Below are positions 11,782 to 20,446 of a DNA stretch of 64,000 nucleotides, in pieces (within the stretch, counting starts at the first letter, position 1; the number at the start of each line of letters is the position of its first letter). A program made the position numbers and the translations under genes. Origin of the DNA: Serratia nevei (GTDB lineage: Bacteria; Pseudomonadota; Gammaproteobacteria; Enterobacterales; Enterobacteriaceae); contig NZ_CP149940.1 in assembly GCF_037948395.1 (NCBI RefSeq), forward strand, positions 682,001 to 746,000. Reading direction: 5' to 3'. Under the pieces are notes generated by a model. The model was given only the letters and a program-made list of their open reading frames with translations. It had not been told where the DNA came from and ran no database searches.

Positions 11782-12558
11782 ATGGAAGCCTATTTACAAG
11801 ATTTGATCACCCAGTCACTGGCTTTCACCCTGATGGTCGTCCTGCTGGTCGCTTTTCTCGAGTCGCTGGCGCTGGTAGGGCTGCTGCTGCCCGGCACGGT
11901 GATGATGGCCAGCATCGGCGCCCTGATCGGCAGCGGCAAGGTGGACTTCTACTACGCCTGGGCGGCGGGGATCGTCGGCTGCCTGCTCGGCGACTGGATC
12001 TCCTATTTCGTCGGCCGCGCCTTCAAAGGGCCCTTGCACCGCTGGTCGTTCCTGAAGAAGAACAAAGCGCTGCTCGACAAAACCGAACACGCCTTGCACC
12101 AGCACAGCATGGCGACCGTTCTGATCGGCCGCTTCGTTGGCCCGACGCGCCCGCTGGTGCCGATGGTGGCCGGCATGCTCGATCTGCCGCCGTACAAGTT
12201 TGCCTTGCCGAACATCATCGGCTGCCTGACCTGGCCGCCGGTCTATTTTTTCCCCGGCATCCTGGCGGGCGTGGCGATCGACATTCCCGCCGGCGCCAAC
12301 AGCGCGATGTTCAAGTGGCTGCTGCTCGCCGCGGCGCTCACCCTCTGGCTGGCGGTGTGGCTGAGCTGGCGCTGGTGGCGTGAGGGCAAGCGCAACGCCG
12401 ATCGGCTGAGCCGTTGGCTGACGCCGCTGCGGCTGCGCGTGGTGTGCGCCGTGAGTTGGCTGGCGGCGCTGGCGGTCGGTTATCTGCTGAGCCAGCAGCC
12501 GCTGATGCCGGTGTATCGGCACCTGTTGTGGCAGGTGCTGTCCGGGCAATCATCATAA
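11782..12558 (+). CDS. yabI: DedA-family inner-membrane protein YabI
   Basis: YabI belongs to the DedA/SNARE-associated (VTT) family of inner-membrane proteins, some of which recycle undecaprenyl phosphate or phospholipids; its own substrate is not established. The 258-aa product shows hydrophobic segments at about residues 15-60, 140-190 and 205-240. It has the family signatures FLESLALVGLLLPG and GRFVGPTRPLVPMVAGM with its conserved Arg and Pro residues. The frame is open further upstream, but the ATG at 11782, preceded by AGAGGTG, matches E. coli YabI. It is divergent from polB and convergent with ilvN. Confidence 0.93.
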   Translation: MEAYLQDLITQSLAFTLMVVLLVAFLESLALVGLLLPGTVMMASIGALIGSGKVDFYYAWAAGIVGCLLGDWISYFVGRAFKGPLHRWSFLKKNKALLDKTEHALHQHSMATVLIGRFVGPTRPLVPMVAGMLDLPPYKFALPNIIGCLTWPPVYFFPGILAGVAIDIPAGANSAMFKWLLLAAALTLWLAVWLSWRWWREGKRNADRLSRWLTPLRLRVVCAVSWLAALAVGYLLSQQPLMPVYRHLLWQVLSGQSS

Positions 12559-12564
12559 TGGATA

Positions 12565-12580
12565 GGGGGCGTCAGCCCCC
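12565..12580. terminator. Hairpin between convergent yabI and ilvN
   Basis: The stem GGGGGC / GCCCCC with loop GTCA sits between the yabI and ilvN stop codons. Neither strand has a strong U-tract, so termination strength is uncertain; it could serve both genes. Confidence 0.45.
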
Positions 12581-12587
12581 GTTCGCC

Positions 12588-12881
12588 TTACTGGAAGAAC
12601 GCTTCCAGCTGTTCAAATACCCGCACGTCTTCGCTGTGGCGCTTCACCTGCAGCACGTCCTCCAGCTTTTCCACCTGGCTTATCATCTGCTCCAGCCGTT
12701 GGTCGTCGGCCACCAGTAGCCAAATGCGGCTCTGCTGGCCGTCCTTCAGCGGCAGGCACAGAATGCCTTCGACGTTGAACGCGCGGCGAGCGAACAGCCC
12801 GCAAACGTGCGACATGACGCCGGGATGGTTGCGCACGGCCAGCTCCAGGATCACCTGGGGTTTATCTTGTGGTTGCAGCAT
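12588..12881 (-). CDS. ilvN: Acetolactate synthase isozyme I regulatory subunit IlvN
   Basis: IlvN is the small valine-sensing subunit of acetohydroxyacid synthase I; it activates IlvB and confers feedback inhibition. The 97-aa product (E. coli 96) is a single ACT domain with the effector-binding motif [20 protein letters not shown]. The start [14 protein letters not shown] aligns just before the ACT domain. It follows ilvB by 3 bp and is therefore co-translated with it. Unlike IlvH (163 aa, 34110-34601), it lacks a C-terminal ACT-like extension, which identifies it as the isozyme I type. Confidence 0.96.
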   Translation of the reverse strand: MLQPQDKPQVILELAVRNHPGVMSHVCGLFARRAFNVEGILCLPLKDGQQSRIWLLVADDQRLEQMISQVEKLEDVLQVKRHSEDVRVFEQLEAFFQ

Positions 12882-12884
12882 GGC

Positions 12885-14579
12885 TTATTCTCCAATCATG
12901 TCGATGTTGGCGGCGCCCGGCGGCACCATCGGGAACACTTTTTCGTTGATGTCGATCAGCGCGTGGATCAGGCAGGGGCCCGGGCGTTGGATCGCTTCGG
13001 CCAGTGCGGCCTGCGGATCTTCCGCGGCGTTCAAATCGCAGGTATCCAGCCCGAATCCGGCGGCGATCTTCAGGAAATCGGTGCGCTTCGGATAGGCGGC
13101 GGCGAAGATGCGCTGCTGGTAGAACAGGGTTTGCTGCTGGTGCACCAGCCCCAGCGCCTGGTTGTTCATCAAAATGATTTTCACGTCCAGATCGTGTTCG
13201 ACCGCGGTGGCCATTTCCTGAATGTTCATCATCAGGCTGCCGTCGCCGGAGAAGCACAGCACTTTACGCTCAGGCTCCGCCAGCGCCGCGCCGATCGCCG
13301 CCGGCAGACCGAAGCCCATGGTGCCCAGGCCGCCCGACGTCAGCCACTGGCGCGGCCGGCTCAGCGGATAGGCCTGCGCCACCCACATCTGATGCTGGCC
13401 CACGTCGGTGGTGATAATGGCGCTGTCGTCCACGCAGCGCGCGGCGGCCAGCACCAGGCCGTAATGGCTCAGCGGATCGTCGGCGTTCGGCATGTTGAAC
13501 GGGAACTCGCGTTTCAGGTCGTTGACGGTGCTCAGCCACGCGCTGCGCGGTTGCGTGTCGATCTGCGGCAGCAGCTGTTGCAGTACCTGGCCGACGTCGG
13601 CATGGATCGCCACGTTGGCCTGTTTGACCTTGCCCAGCTCGGCGCGGTCGATATCCACGTGAATGATGGCGGCGTTAGGGCAGAACTGCTCGGTTTTGCC
13701 GATTGCCCGATCGTCGAAGCGCGCGCCCAGCACGATCAGCAGATCGGCCTCCTGCAGAATGAAGTTGGTGCTGCGCGCCGCGTGCATGCCCAGCATGCCC
13801 AGCGACAGCGGGTGTTCCACCGGCATCGCCCCCAGCGCCATCAGCGTCATGGTGGTAGGCAGACCGGCGCGTTCGGCCAGTTCCAGCGCCTGCCGATGAG
13901 CGTCGGCGCAGATGATGCCGCCGCCCAGGTAGAGGATCGGGCGTTTTGCCTGGTTGATCATCGCGGCGGCCTGCGAAACCAGCGCCGGATCGAAGCTCGG
14001 TGCGGCGTCCGGCACGGCGATCGGCGGCAGCTCCTCCAGGGTGATGGTGGCGGTCTGCACGTCTTTCGGCACATCGATCCAGACCGGGCCGGGGCGGCCG
14101 GACTCGGCGATGCGGAACGCGTCGCCGATCACCTGTGGCAGTTCGCGGATATCGCGTACCAGATGGTTGTGCTTGGTGATCGGAATGGAAATGCCGTAGG
14201 TGTCCACCTCCTGGAAGGCGTCGGTGCCGATCATCGAGGAGGGCACCTGACCGGTGATGCATACCAGCGGAATGGAGTCGAGCTTGGCGTCGGCGATGGC
14301 GGTGACCAGGTTGGTGGCGCCCGGCCCGCTGGAGGCGATGCATACCGCCGCTTTGCCGTTGGCGCGCGCCATGCCCTGCGCCATAAAGCCCGCGCCCTGT
14401 TCGTGGCGCGCCAGCACGTGGTGTATGTGGGTGCTTTGGCTCAGCGCGTCATACAGCGGCAGCGCCGCGCCGCCGGGGATGCCGGCGACGGTGGTGATGC
14501 CCTGCCGCTCCAGCAGATGAACGATCAATTGTGCGCCGGTGAAGCTGGTGCCCGGCTGAGGCGTGCCCGAAGTTGCCAT
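12885..14579 (-). CDS. ilvB: Acetolactate synthase isozyme I catalytic subunit IlvB
   Basis: IlvB is a thiamine-diphosphate enzyme that condenses pyruvate with pyruvate or 2-ketobutyrate, the first common step of valine, leucine and isoleucine synthesis. The 564-aa product has the catalytic Glu in ARHEQGAG (about residue 55-60), the FAD-binding middle domain, and the Mg/ThDP motif GDGSLMMNIQEM...NN. The open frame extends 6 codons upstream, but MATSGTPQ at 14579 matches the family start. It is transcribed behind the ivbL leader and attenuator, so expression should respond to charged tRNA-Val and tRNA-Leu. In E. coli K-12 ilvBN lies far from this region. Confidence 0.96.
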   Translation of the reverse strand: MATSGTPQPGTSFTGAQLIVHLLERQGITTVAGIPGGAALPLYDALSQSTHIHHVLARHEQGAGFMAQGMARANGKAAVCIASSGPGATNLVTAIADAKLDSIPLVCITGQVPSSMIGTDAFQEVDTYGISIPITKHNHLVRDIRELPQVIGDAFRIAESGRPGPVWIDVPKDVQTATITLEELPPIAVPDAAPSFDPALVSQAAAMINQAKRPILYLGGGIICADAHRQALELAERAGLPTTMTLMALGAMPVEHPLSLGMLGMHAARSTNFILQEADLLIVLGARFDDRAIGKTEQFCPNAAIIHVDIDRAELGKVKQANVAIHADVGQVLQQLLPQIDTQPRSAWLSTVNDLKREFPFNMPNADDPLSHYGLVLAAARCVDDSAIITTDVGQHQMWVAQAYPLSRPRQWLTSGGLGTMGFGLPAAIGAALAEPERKVLCFSGDGSLMMNIQEMATAVEHDLDVKIILMNNQALGLVHQQQTLFYQQRIFAAAYPKRTDFLKIAAGFGLDTCDLNAAEDPQAALAEAIQRPGPCLIHALIDINEKVFPMVPPGAANIDMIGE

Positions 14580-14621
14580 GTTCCTGTCCTTTCTCAAGGC
14601 CGGTGAGCTTTTCTGGGCAGG

Positions 14622-14665
14622 GTGCTAAAACAAGAAACCCCGCCCGGTTTGCGCCGGCGGGGTTT
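14622..14665 (-). terminator. ilvB attenuator terminator
   Basis: On the minus strand a GC-rich hairpin (AAACCCCGCC paired with GGCGGGGTTT, one bulge, six-base loop) is followed by CTTGTTTTAG. It lies between the ivbL stop and the ilvB start. It is the expected attenuation terminator: ribosome stalling on Val/Leu codons in ivbL would favour an antiterminator and permit ilvBN transcription. Confidence 0.8.
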
Positions 14666-14690
14666 GGGAATCGATGCGTTGATTCGGACC

Positions 14691-14789
14691 CTACGGCGCA
14701 TTGCCGACGACCACCACCACACGCACGACGACCACCGCGGCTGGTAGCGCGGTAACTAGTAGGGTCGAAGTCAGCGAGGATGCGATCAC
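14691..14789 (-). CDS. ivbL: ilvB operon leader peptide IvbL (GTG start)
   Basis: This short frame encodes 32 aa. Its last sixteen residues, AAVVVVRVVVVVGNAP, are identical to my recollection of E. coli IvbL and contain nine valines in a run broken by one Arg. Total length also equals E. coli's. The start is GTG (14789-14787), preceded by AAGG at a 6-nt spacing. An in-frame ATG five codons further upstream lacks a ribosome-binding site. Valine and upstream leucine codons act as the control codons for attenuation of ilvBN; the peptide itself has no known other role. Confidence 0.88.
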   Translation of the reverse strand: MIASSLTSTLLVTALPAAVVVVRVVVVVGNAP

Positions 14790-14892
14790 AGGGAACCTTA
14801 TCATCAGTAAAAAAAGTCAGGTTTTTATAAAAGCACAGGCGCAAAATTCGCACAACAGGTTTATTGCCGCAGCATAAAAAACGCGCGTCAGA

Positions 14893-15597
14893 TCACGCTT
14901 TACCCGAAATGCCCAGCACGCGCGCTTCGGGCGCGCTGCCGTCCAGTAGGGCCTGCGTCGGGCCGTCGTAGTAGATGCGCCCGTCGACCACCAGCAGCGT
15001 GCGCGGCGCGATGCGCGCGGCGTCGTCGAGGTTGTGCGACACCATCAGCAGCGTCAGGTTGCGCTGTTCGCACACCGTCTGCAGCAGTTGCAGCATCTCG
15101 TTGCGCAGCGCCGGATCGAGCGCCGAGAAGGGCTCGTCGAGCAACAGGATCGGCCGTTGGCGAATCAAACAGCGCGCCAGCGCGGCGCGCTGACGCTGAC
15201 CGCCGGAAAGCTGCGACGGCAGGCGCTCCAGGTGCTCCTCCAGACCGACCTGACGGGCGATATGCGCCCGCTGTTGGCGCTGCTGTTCAGTCAGGCGCAG
15301 ACCGGGATCCAACCCCAGCCCGATGTTCTGCGCCACCGTCAGGTGCGCGAACAGGTTGTTCTCCTGAAACAGCATCGACACCGGCCGTTTGGCCGGCGGC
15401 GTGGCGGTGTGGTCTTCGTCGTTCAGCAGCAGCCGGCCGCTGGCCGCCGGCAGAAAACCGGCGATTAAACTCAGCAGGGTGCTTTTACCGGCGCCGCTGG
15501 GGCCGAGCACCGCGACGCGCTCGCCCGGCTGGATGCGCAGATCAAAGCGCATCGGCAGGTGTTCGTACAGATAGGTCAGTTTTTCAAGCGTCAGCAT
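14893..15597 (-). CDS. thiQ: Thiamine ABC transporter ATP-binding protein ThiQ
   Basis: ThiQ is the ATPase of the ThiBPQ importer for thiamine, thiamine phosphate and thiamine diphosphate. The 234-aa product has Walker [10 protein letters not shown] (about residues 31-39), a Q-loop in [12 protein letters not shown] signature LSGGQRQR, Walker B ILLLDEP and the H-loop MVSHN. The start overlaps the 3' end of thiP by 14 bp, indicating translational coupling. It is the last gene of the riboswitch-controlled thiBPQ operon. Confidence 0.96.
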   Translation of the reverse strand: MLTLEKLTYLYEHLPMRFDLRIQPGERVAVLGPSGAGKSTLLSLIAGFLPAASGRLLLNDEDHTATPPAKRPVSMLFQENNLFAHLTVAQNIGLGLDPGLRLTEQQRQQRAHIARQVGLEEHLERLPSQLSGGQRQRAALARCLIRQRPILLLDEPFSALDPALRNEMLQLLQTVCEQRNLTLLMVSHNLDDAARIAPRTLLVVDGRIYYDGPTQALLDGSAPEARVLGISGKA

Positions 15598-17191
15598 GGC
15601 GCCCCGGTAAGCGTTCGATCAGGGTAAACAGCAGGAAACACAACAGCAGCAACAGCAGCGCGGTCACCGCCCCGTCGTTGCTGCGGTAGGCGCCAATCTG
15701 CTGATACAGGTAAAAAGGCAGGGTACGGAAATGCTCGTTGCCAAACAAGGCGACCACGCCGAAATCGCCGATCGACAGCACGCAGGCGAAGGCCAGCGCC
15801 TGCGCCAGCGGGCGGCGCAGCGCGCGCAGTTCGATCAGCCGCAGCCGTTGCCAGCCGTGGATATCCAGCGACAGGCACAGCGGGTTGTAACGTTCGGCGA
15901 GGTCGCGCATCGGGTTCTCCAACACCTTCAGCGCATAGGGCACCGCCATCAGCGCATTGGTGAGGATCACCAGCGCATAGGGCGACTGCGGCAGCCCGAT
16001 CGTATCGCTCAGCAGCAGGAAGAAGCCGGTGGCCAGCACGATGCCCGGCATCGCCAGGATCACCATGCCGCTCAGCTCCAGCGCCTGGCCGCCGCGCAGG
16101 TGCTGCCGCAGCTTCAGCTCGCGGCTGCTCCACAGCAGCATCATCGTGAGCGCCACGCACAACAGCCCGGCGCCGAGGGCGATGCGCAGCGACGTGAACA
16201 GCGCCTGCCACAGCACCGGCTGGCGCAGCACGCTGACGACGGCCTGATTGGCGCCGTCGGCGATCACCGCCAGCAGAGGCGGCAGCAGCAGCAGCAGCGC
16301 GGCGGCGATCAGCAGAAAATCGCCGACGCGCCGCCACCGGCTGTCTTCCGGGTTGCGCCAGCGCTGGGCGTGGGTATGGCCCACCGGCAGCGCCTGGCTC
16401 AGCCGCTGGCTGATCAACACCAGCCCCAGACAACAGCTTAACTGGATCAGTGCCAGCATGGCGGCGCGGCCCAGATCGTAGTCGTAACTCAGCGCCTGAT
16501 AGATCGCCAGTTCGATGGTGGTGGCCTGCGGCCCGCCGCCCAGCGACAGCACGGTGGCGAAGCTGGCGAAGCACAGCATGAAGATCAACGCGCCGCTCGG
16601 CAGGATCTGGCGGCGCAGCGCCGGCCATTCGACGAAGCGGAACTGCTGCCAGCCATTCATGCCCAGCTGGGCGGCCAACTGGCGCTGCTCCACTGGGATA
16701 TTCTCCAGCGCCTGCAGCAACAGGCGGGTGGCCAGCGGCAGGTTAAAGAACAGGTGCGCCAGCAGAATGCCCTGCAGGCCGTAGGGCGAGAAGCCATACT
16801 CGACGCCCAGCCAGCCGCACAGCGTCGCCAGCCAGCCCTGGCGCCCATAGACGCTGAGCAGGCCGAACACCGCCACCAGCACCGGCAGCACCAGCGTCAT
16901 GGCGCACAGCCGCAGCAGCAGCTGCCGGCCGGGGAAGCGGCGGCGATAGAGCGCGCGCGCCAGCAGAACGGCGGGCAGCACCGAAATCAGCGCCGACAGC
17001 AGCGCCTGCCAAAAGGTGAAGCGCACCACGTGCCACAGGTAGCTGTCCTGCCACAGGCCGCGCCAGTCGCTGTCCGGCGCGTGACGCCACAGCGAGCCCA
17101 TCGCCAGCGCGGCGACCAGCAGGATCACGCCGGCGGCCAGCAGCCCCGGCCAGAGCCAGCGGGGGATCAGCGGCTGACGGCGGTTTGCCAT
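15584..17191 (-). CDS. thiP: Thiamine ABC transporter permease ThiP
   Basis: ThiP is the inner-membrane permease of the thiamine importer. The 535-aa product is a fused permease with two copies of the binding-protein-dependent transport domain, about twelve hydrophobic segments and two EAA-type loops that contact Thi[13 protein letters not shown] at 17191 matches the E. coli start, so I prefer it to an ATG four codons upstream. It overlaps the end of thiB by 25 bp and the start of thiQ by 14 bp. Confidence 0.95.
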   Translation of the reverse strand: MANRRQPLIPRWLWPGLLAAGVILLVAALAMGSLWRHAPDSDWRGLWQDSYLWHVVRFTFWQALLSALISVLPAVLLARALYRRRFPGRQLLLRLCAMTLVLPVLVAVFGLLSVYGRQGWLATLCGWLGVEYGFSPYGLQGILLAHLFFNLPLATRLLLQALENIPVEQRQLAAQLGMNGWQQFRFVEWPALRRQILPSGALIFMLCFASFATVLSLGGGPQATTIELAIYQALSYDYDLGRAAMLALIQLSCCLGLVLISQRLSQALPVGHTHAQRWRNPEDSRWRRVGDFLLIAAALLLLLPPLLAVIADGANQAVVSVLRQPVLWQALFTSLRIALGAGLLCVALTMMLLWSSRELKLRQHLRGGQALELSGMVILAMPGIVLATGFFLLLSDTIGLPQSPYALVILTNALMAVPYALKVLENPMRDLAERYNPLCLSLDIHGWQRLRLIELRALRRPLAQALAFACVLSIGDFGVVALFGNEHFRTLPFYLYQQIGAYRSNDGAVTALLLLLLCFLLFTLIERLPGRHADA

Positions 17192-18153
17192 GCCCGGATC
17201 CAACCGCCGCGTTGTTTGGCCACCTCTTCGGCGCTGTATTGCAACGCGGTATGCGGCACGTTCATCTGCTCAAAGCCGACGGGCAGTGGGGTGTTGATCA
17301 CCGGGTACATCCAGTTGCCGGTCGGGATGGTGTTCTGGAAGGCCGGCGTCACCATGAACTGCATGAAGCGCTCCGCCAGCTCAGGCTGTTTGGCGGCCTT
17401 CAGCTTGCCCGCCACTTCCACCTGCAGGTAGTGCCCTTCGCTGAACGTGGCGGCGGCGTAGAGATCTTTTTTCTCTTCGATCAGGTGATAGGCGGGAGAG
17501 GTGGTGTAGCTGAGCACCAGATCGCCTTCGCCTTTCAGGAACAGGCCGTAGGCTTCGCTCCAGCCTTTGGTGACGGTGACGGTCTTATTCGCCAACTGCT
17601 GCCAGGCGGCCGGCGCCTTGTCGCCATACACTTTTTGCATCCACAGCAGCAGGCCGAGGCCCGGCGTGCTGGTGCGCGGATCTTCGTAGATCACTTTCCA
17701 GTTGCGATCGCTGCTGACCAGCTCCTGCAGGCTTTTTGGCGGGTTCTTCAGTTTTTCTTTGTTGTAGACGAAGGCGAAATACCCGTAGTCGTATGGCACG
17801 AAGGTCGCGTCCTGCCAGCCGCCCGGCACCGTCAGTTTGGCGGTGTCGACGCCGCTCGGCGCGAACAGGCCGGTTTGCTGCGCCGCCTGCAACAGGTTGT
17901 TGTCCAACCCCAGCACCACGTCGGCGGCGCTGTTCTTGCCTTCCATGCGCAGGCGGTTCAGCAGCGAGACGCCGTCTTCCAGCGCGACGAACTTCAGTTC
18001 ACAGTCGCACTCGGCTTCGAAGGCTTTTTTTACCGCCGGGCCTGGGCCCCAGTCGGCGGCGAAGGAATCGTAGGTGTAAACCGTCAGCGTCGGCTTGGCG
18101 AACACCGGCGCGGCACACAGTAGCAATAAGCAGGGCAGATATGTTTTGACCAC
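17167..18153 (-). CDS. thiB: Thiamine-binding periplasmic protein ThiB (GTG start)
   Basis: ThiB captures thiamine and its phosphates in the periplasm and delivers them to ThiPQ. The 328-aa product has a signal peptide (MVKTYLPCLLLLCAAPVFA|KP), then the conserved TVYTYDSFAADWGPGP start of the mature protein. The ligand-pocket segments YDYGYFAF and DPRTSTPGLGLLLWMQ are present. The start codon is GTG, with CAGGAGTG upstream at good spacing. The TPP riboswitch ends about 70 bp ahead of the start codon, so the operon should be off when thiamine diphosphate is abundant. Confidence 0.96.
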   Translation of the reverse strand: MVKTYLPCLLLLCAAPVFAKPTLTVYTYDSFAADWGPGPAVKKAFEAECDCELKFVALEDGVSLLNRLRMEGKNSAADVVLGLDNNLLQAAQQTGLFAPSGVDTAKLTVPGGWQDATFVPYDYGYFAFVYNKEKLKNPPKSLQELVSSDRNWKVIYEDPRTSTPGLGLLLWMQKVYGDKAPAAWQQLANKTVTVTKGWSEAYGLFLKGEGDLVLSYTTSPAYHLIEEKKDLYAAATFSEGHYLQVEVAGKLKAAKQPELAERFMQFMVTPAFQNTIPTGNWMYPVINTPLPVGFEQMNVPHTALQYSAEEVAKQRGGWIRAWQTAVSR

Positions 18154-18222
18154 GTTGCACTCCTGAAAAATAAGGGGGCAAGGGCATCTGAGGGGGCGAG
18201 GCGGCGTCGCCGGTTCGCTGGG

Positions 18223-18324
18223 CTCAAATCCCTCCGCCGGTATTGACCGGATCAGGTTCGACGGGTGTGCTCTCAGCGGAAAATCGGGCTTATCACGCGG
18301 CCCGACTTACCGCACCCCGTTGAG
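18223..18324 (-). ncRNA. TPP (THI-box) riboswitch of thiBPQ
   Basis: Read on the minus strand the element starts CUCAACGGGGUGC, has the CUGAGA core followed by ACCC, then the hallmark CGAACCUGAUCCGGUCA, and closes GGAGGGAUUUGAG. The first and last bases pair as the P1 helix (CUCAA/UUGAG). This is the standard TPP aptamer. The expression platform is probably occlusion of the thiB ribosome-binding site, since I saw no strong terminator between the aptamer and thiB. Confidence 0.95.
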
Positions 18325-18366
18325 ACGGCGCTATTGTAAAGATTAACCGACCCGGGCGAAAGGCGC

Positions 18367-20028
18367 TTATGCCTCCGGCGGGGCAAACCAGGCGGACTTG
18401 AAGTCGAACCAGCCGAGGGTGTTCATCCGCACGCCGCGCATGCTGCGCTGGCCGTGCAGCTGCAGCCAGTGGTGGAACAGCGGGTGCAGCTGGTGGTTGC
18501 TGACCAGACGCTGGCAGAACTCGGCCAACGGCAAACGGTTGGCGCGCCACAGCGCTGCGTCCTGCGCCAGATCTTCGTTCATGCAATGCTGCATCAGCGG
18601 CAGTTCGTACAGCGTGGCGAACAGCGAAAACTCCAGCGGCAGATAGAAGTTGGCGCTGCCGAGCCACAGATCGCTGCGCGCGTCGCCCTGGTGCCAGGTG
18701 GCGTAATCCACGCTTTGCACGATCAGGCGGATGCCGTGCTGCGCCAGCAGCGGTTCGATCGCCTGGCGAATGGCGTGAAACTCCGAATGTTCATTGAAGT
18801 GGGTCATCGTCAGTTCGGTCAGGCCCGCGGGCTTGGGCTGCTGCGCCAGCGTGCGGTTGTGGTGCCAGCGCGGCAGCAGGCCGTACGCCGGCGACCAATA
18901 GCGCTGGTAGAGCGGCCCGGCGTGGCTCAGCAGCGAAATGGGGTTGATCAATTCGCACAGCCAACTGCGAATGGCGGGGTCGGCGGCCAGCGGAGAACGC
19001 TGATCGAACAGCAGGAAATAGCAACCCTCTTCCAGCCGGCTTTCCAGCTCGCTGTTGCCGGTTTCATCGCCCTGCAGCTGCACGCCGGAGTGCACCAGCT
19101 CTTCGGAAAACTCCGGCAGCACCCAGATGTTCACCTCGTCGATCAGCGCCCGGTAGCCAAAATAGTCGTCGAAGGCGTGGATCTTCATCTGGCTGGGATG
19201 GTTGCGCACCATGCGGTAGGGGCCGGTGCCGACCGGATGGCGGGCGAAATCCGGCAGTTCGCGCCATTCGCGCGGCAGGATCATGGCCTGCACGCTGCCC
19301 AGCAGCCAGGGCAGCCAGTGGTCGGGGCTGCGCAGCTGCACGTCGATAACGAACGGCGTCGGCGAGGTGACGCTCTCGATATGCGAGAACAGCGGTTGCG
19401 AGGTCAGTCGCGAAAGGGAAGTGATGACGTCTGCCATCTCCAGCTCGCGGCCGTGATGAAAATGGATCGCCGGGCGCAGGTAAAACCGCCAGTGCAGAGG
19501 CGTCAGCGCCTGCCAATGGTGAGACAGATCGGACTCCAGTTCCCCGTTTTCCTCATTTATGCGCGTCAGGCCGTTGAAGATCTGGCGCGCCAAATGGGTC
19601 TCCGAACGCCGCAGCGCCGAGCCGGGCAGCAGGTTGTACAGCTGCCGGTAGTAGAGCACCCGCAGGATGTGTTTACCCTGGCGGAAGCTGCGCCCCAGCT
19701 GCGACAGCAGCATCTGGCGCACCACGTTTTTGTCGCCCACCAGCTGCACCAACTGATCGATGCGGTCCTGTTCCAGCAGCTCCTCGGCCCGCTGTTGCTG
19801 CAGCGCTAGGCCGGTGTAGTGGAAGGTTAACCGCGAACGCTTGCCGCGCCCCGACTCCGCCTGCCAGGTGAGCCAACCCTCCCGCTGCATGGCGCTCAGC
19901 AGGGAGCGCACGTGGCGCCGCGAACAGCTCAGCACCTCCGCCAGCGCCTGCAGCGTGGTGTCAGTGGTTTCACCGTGGCAACGCTGCCACAGGCGGATGA
20001 ACTGCTGCTGCAATCGGGACGTAGACAT
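18367..20028 (-). CDS. sgrR: Transcriptional regulator SgrR
   Basis: SgrR activates the small RNA gene sgrS during glucose-phosphate stress. The 553-aa product (E. coli 551) has an N-terminal winged-helix DNA-binding domain (about residues 1-115, including [12 protein letters not shown]) and a C-terminal solute-binding-protein-like domain (from about residue 160) that probably senses the sugar-phosphate signal. [15 protein letters not shown] at 20028 matches the family start; an ATG eight codons upstream is less likely. It is divergent from sgrS with about 70 bp between them, the arrangement of the E. coli locus, where SgrR also represses itself. Confidence 0.95.
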   Translation of the reverse strand: MSTSRLQQQFIRLWQRCHGETTDTTLQALAEVLSCSRRHVRSLLSAMQREGWLTWQAESGRGKRSRLTFHYTGLALQQQRAEELLEQDRIDQLVQLVGDKNVVRQMLLSQLGRSFRQGKHILRVLYYRQLYNLLPGSALRRSETHLARQIFNGLTRINEENGELESDLSHHWQALTPLHWRFYLRPAIHFHHGRELEMADVITSLSRLTSQPLFSHIESVTSPTPFVIDVQLRSPDHWLPWLLGSVQAMILPREWRELPDFARHPVGTGPYRMVRNHPSQMKIHAFDDYFGYRALIDEVNIWVLPEFSEELVHSGVQLQGDETGNSELESRLEEGCYFLLFDQRSPLAADPAIRSWLCELINPISLLSHAGPLYQRYWSPAYGLLPRWHHNRTLAQQPKPAGLTELTMTHFNEHSEFHAIRQAIEPLLAQHGIRLIVQSVDYATWHQGDARSDLWLGSANFYLPLEFSLFATLYELPLMQHCMNEDLAQDAALWRANRLPLAEFCQRLVSNHQLHPLFHHWLQLHGQRSMRGVRMNTLGWFDFKSAWFAPPEA

Positions 20029-20118
20029 AAAAGAGGAACGCTCCTGCCTCAACTCGTCAATTTTTCTTTCCCTATATTACGCCGATAATTTTCATCAATG
20101 AAAGGGGAGGGCGTAATC

Positions 20119-20292
20119 ATGAAAGCTTTCTTATCCAGACAGTTCTATCAACGCTATTTCAGCGCGGTGCGCCGCCAGCGTGCCGACTGGCTGAGCGTGG
20201 TGCCCGAACAGGCGCGGCTGGCGATGCTGGCGCACCTGACCCAGTGGGATATCAAAGAGATGACCGATAAGCAGTATCGCGAGCACCTGTAA
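20119..20292 (+). CDS. sgrT: Glucose uptake inhibitor SgrT
   Basis: SgrT is a small protein encoded in SgrS that blocks glucose transport by the PtsG permease. The 57-aa product contains RQFYQRYF near its start and LSVVPEQARLAMLAHLTQWD, matching the core of E. coli SgrT (43 aa). It extends longer at both ends (MKAFLS in front, IKEMTDKQYREHL behind). GGGGAGGG precedes the ATG at 20119. An in-frame ATG at 20098 would fall at the RNA 5' end and is not used. Confidence 0.85.
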   Translation: MKAFLSRQFYQRYFSAVRRQRADWLSVVPEQARLAMLAHLTQWDIKEMTDKQYREHL

Positions 20293-20336
20293 GGGCGGCG
20301 GCAACCAATTTCTGAGTAATGGTGCTGTTTCACCAG

Positions 20337-20363
20337 CCAGTGGGGCGACCCACTGGTTTTTTT
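20337..20363 (+). terminator. SgrS intrinsic terminator
   Basis: An 8-bp perfect stem with loop GCGA is followed by TTTTTTT. It ends SgrS and is also the Hfq poly-U tail site; some read-through would reach setA 84 bp downstream. Confidence 0.9.
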
Positions 20364-20446
20364 ATGCGTGGTCATGGCGATATGCTTGCATTTTTCTCGC
20401 CGTGACCTAAGGTTCATTCTTCTGCTTTAAGGTCAGGGAAGACGAT

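Larger units (their letters stand above)
20097..20363 (+). ncRNA. sgrS: SgrS dual-function small RNA
   Basis: SgrS is an Hfq-dependent RNA made during sugar-phosphate stress; it represses ptsG and manXYZ mRNAs by base pairing and also encodes SgrT. It is recognised by position (divergent from sgrR, upstream of setA), by the embedded sgrT frame and by its 3' half. There the conserved seed CUGAGUAAUGGUG (near 20312-20324) resembles E. coli CUGAGUAUUGGUGU. It ends in the perfect hairpin CCAGTGGG/CCCACTGG (20337-20356) and seven Us. The 5' end is my estimate, just after a GATAAT -10-like element at 20083-20088. Confidence 0.85.

Noticed and set aside
12807-14606. A 599-codon plus-strand frame opposite ilvB
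   Set aside because: Antisense shadow of a highly conserved enzyme gene; its sequence shows no domain.
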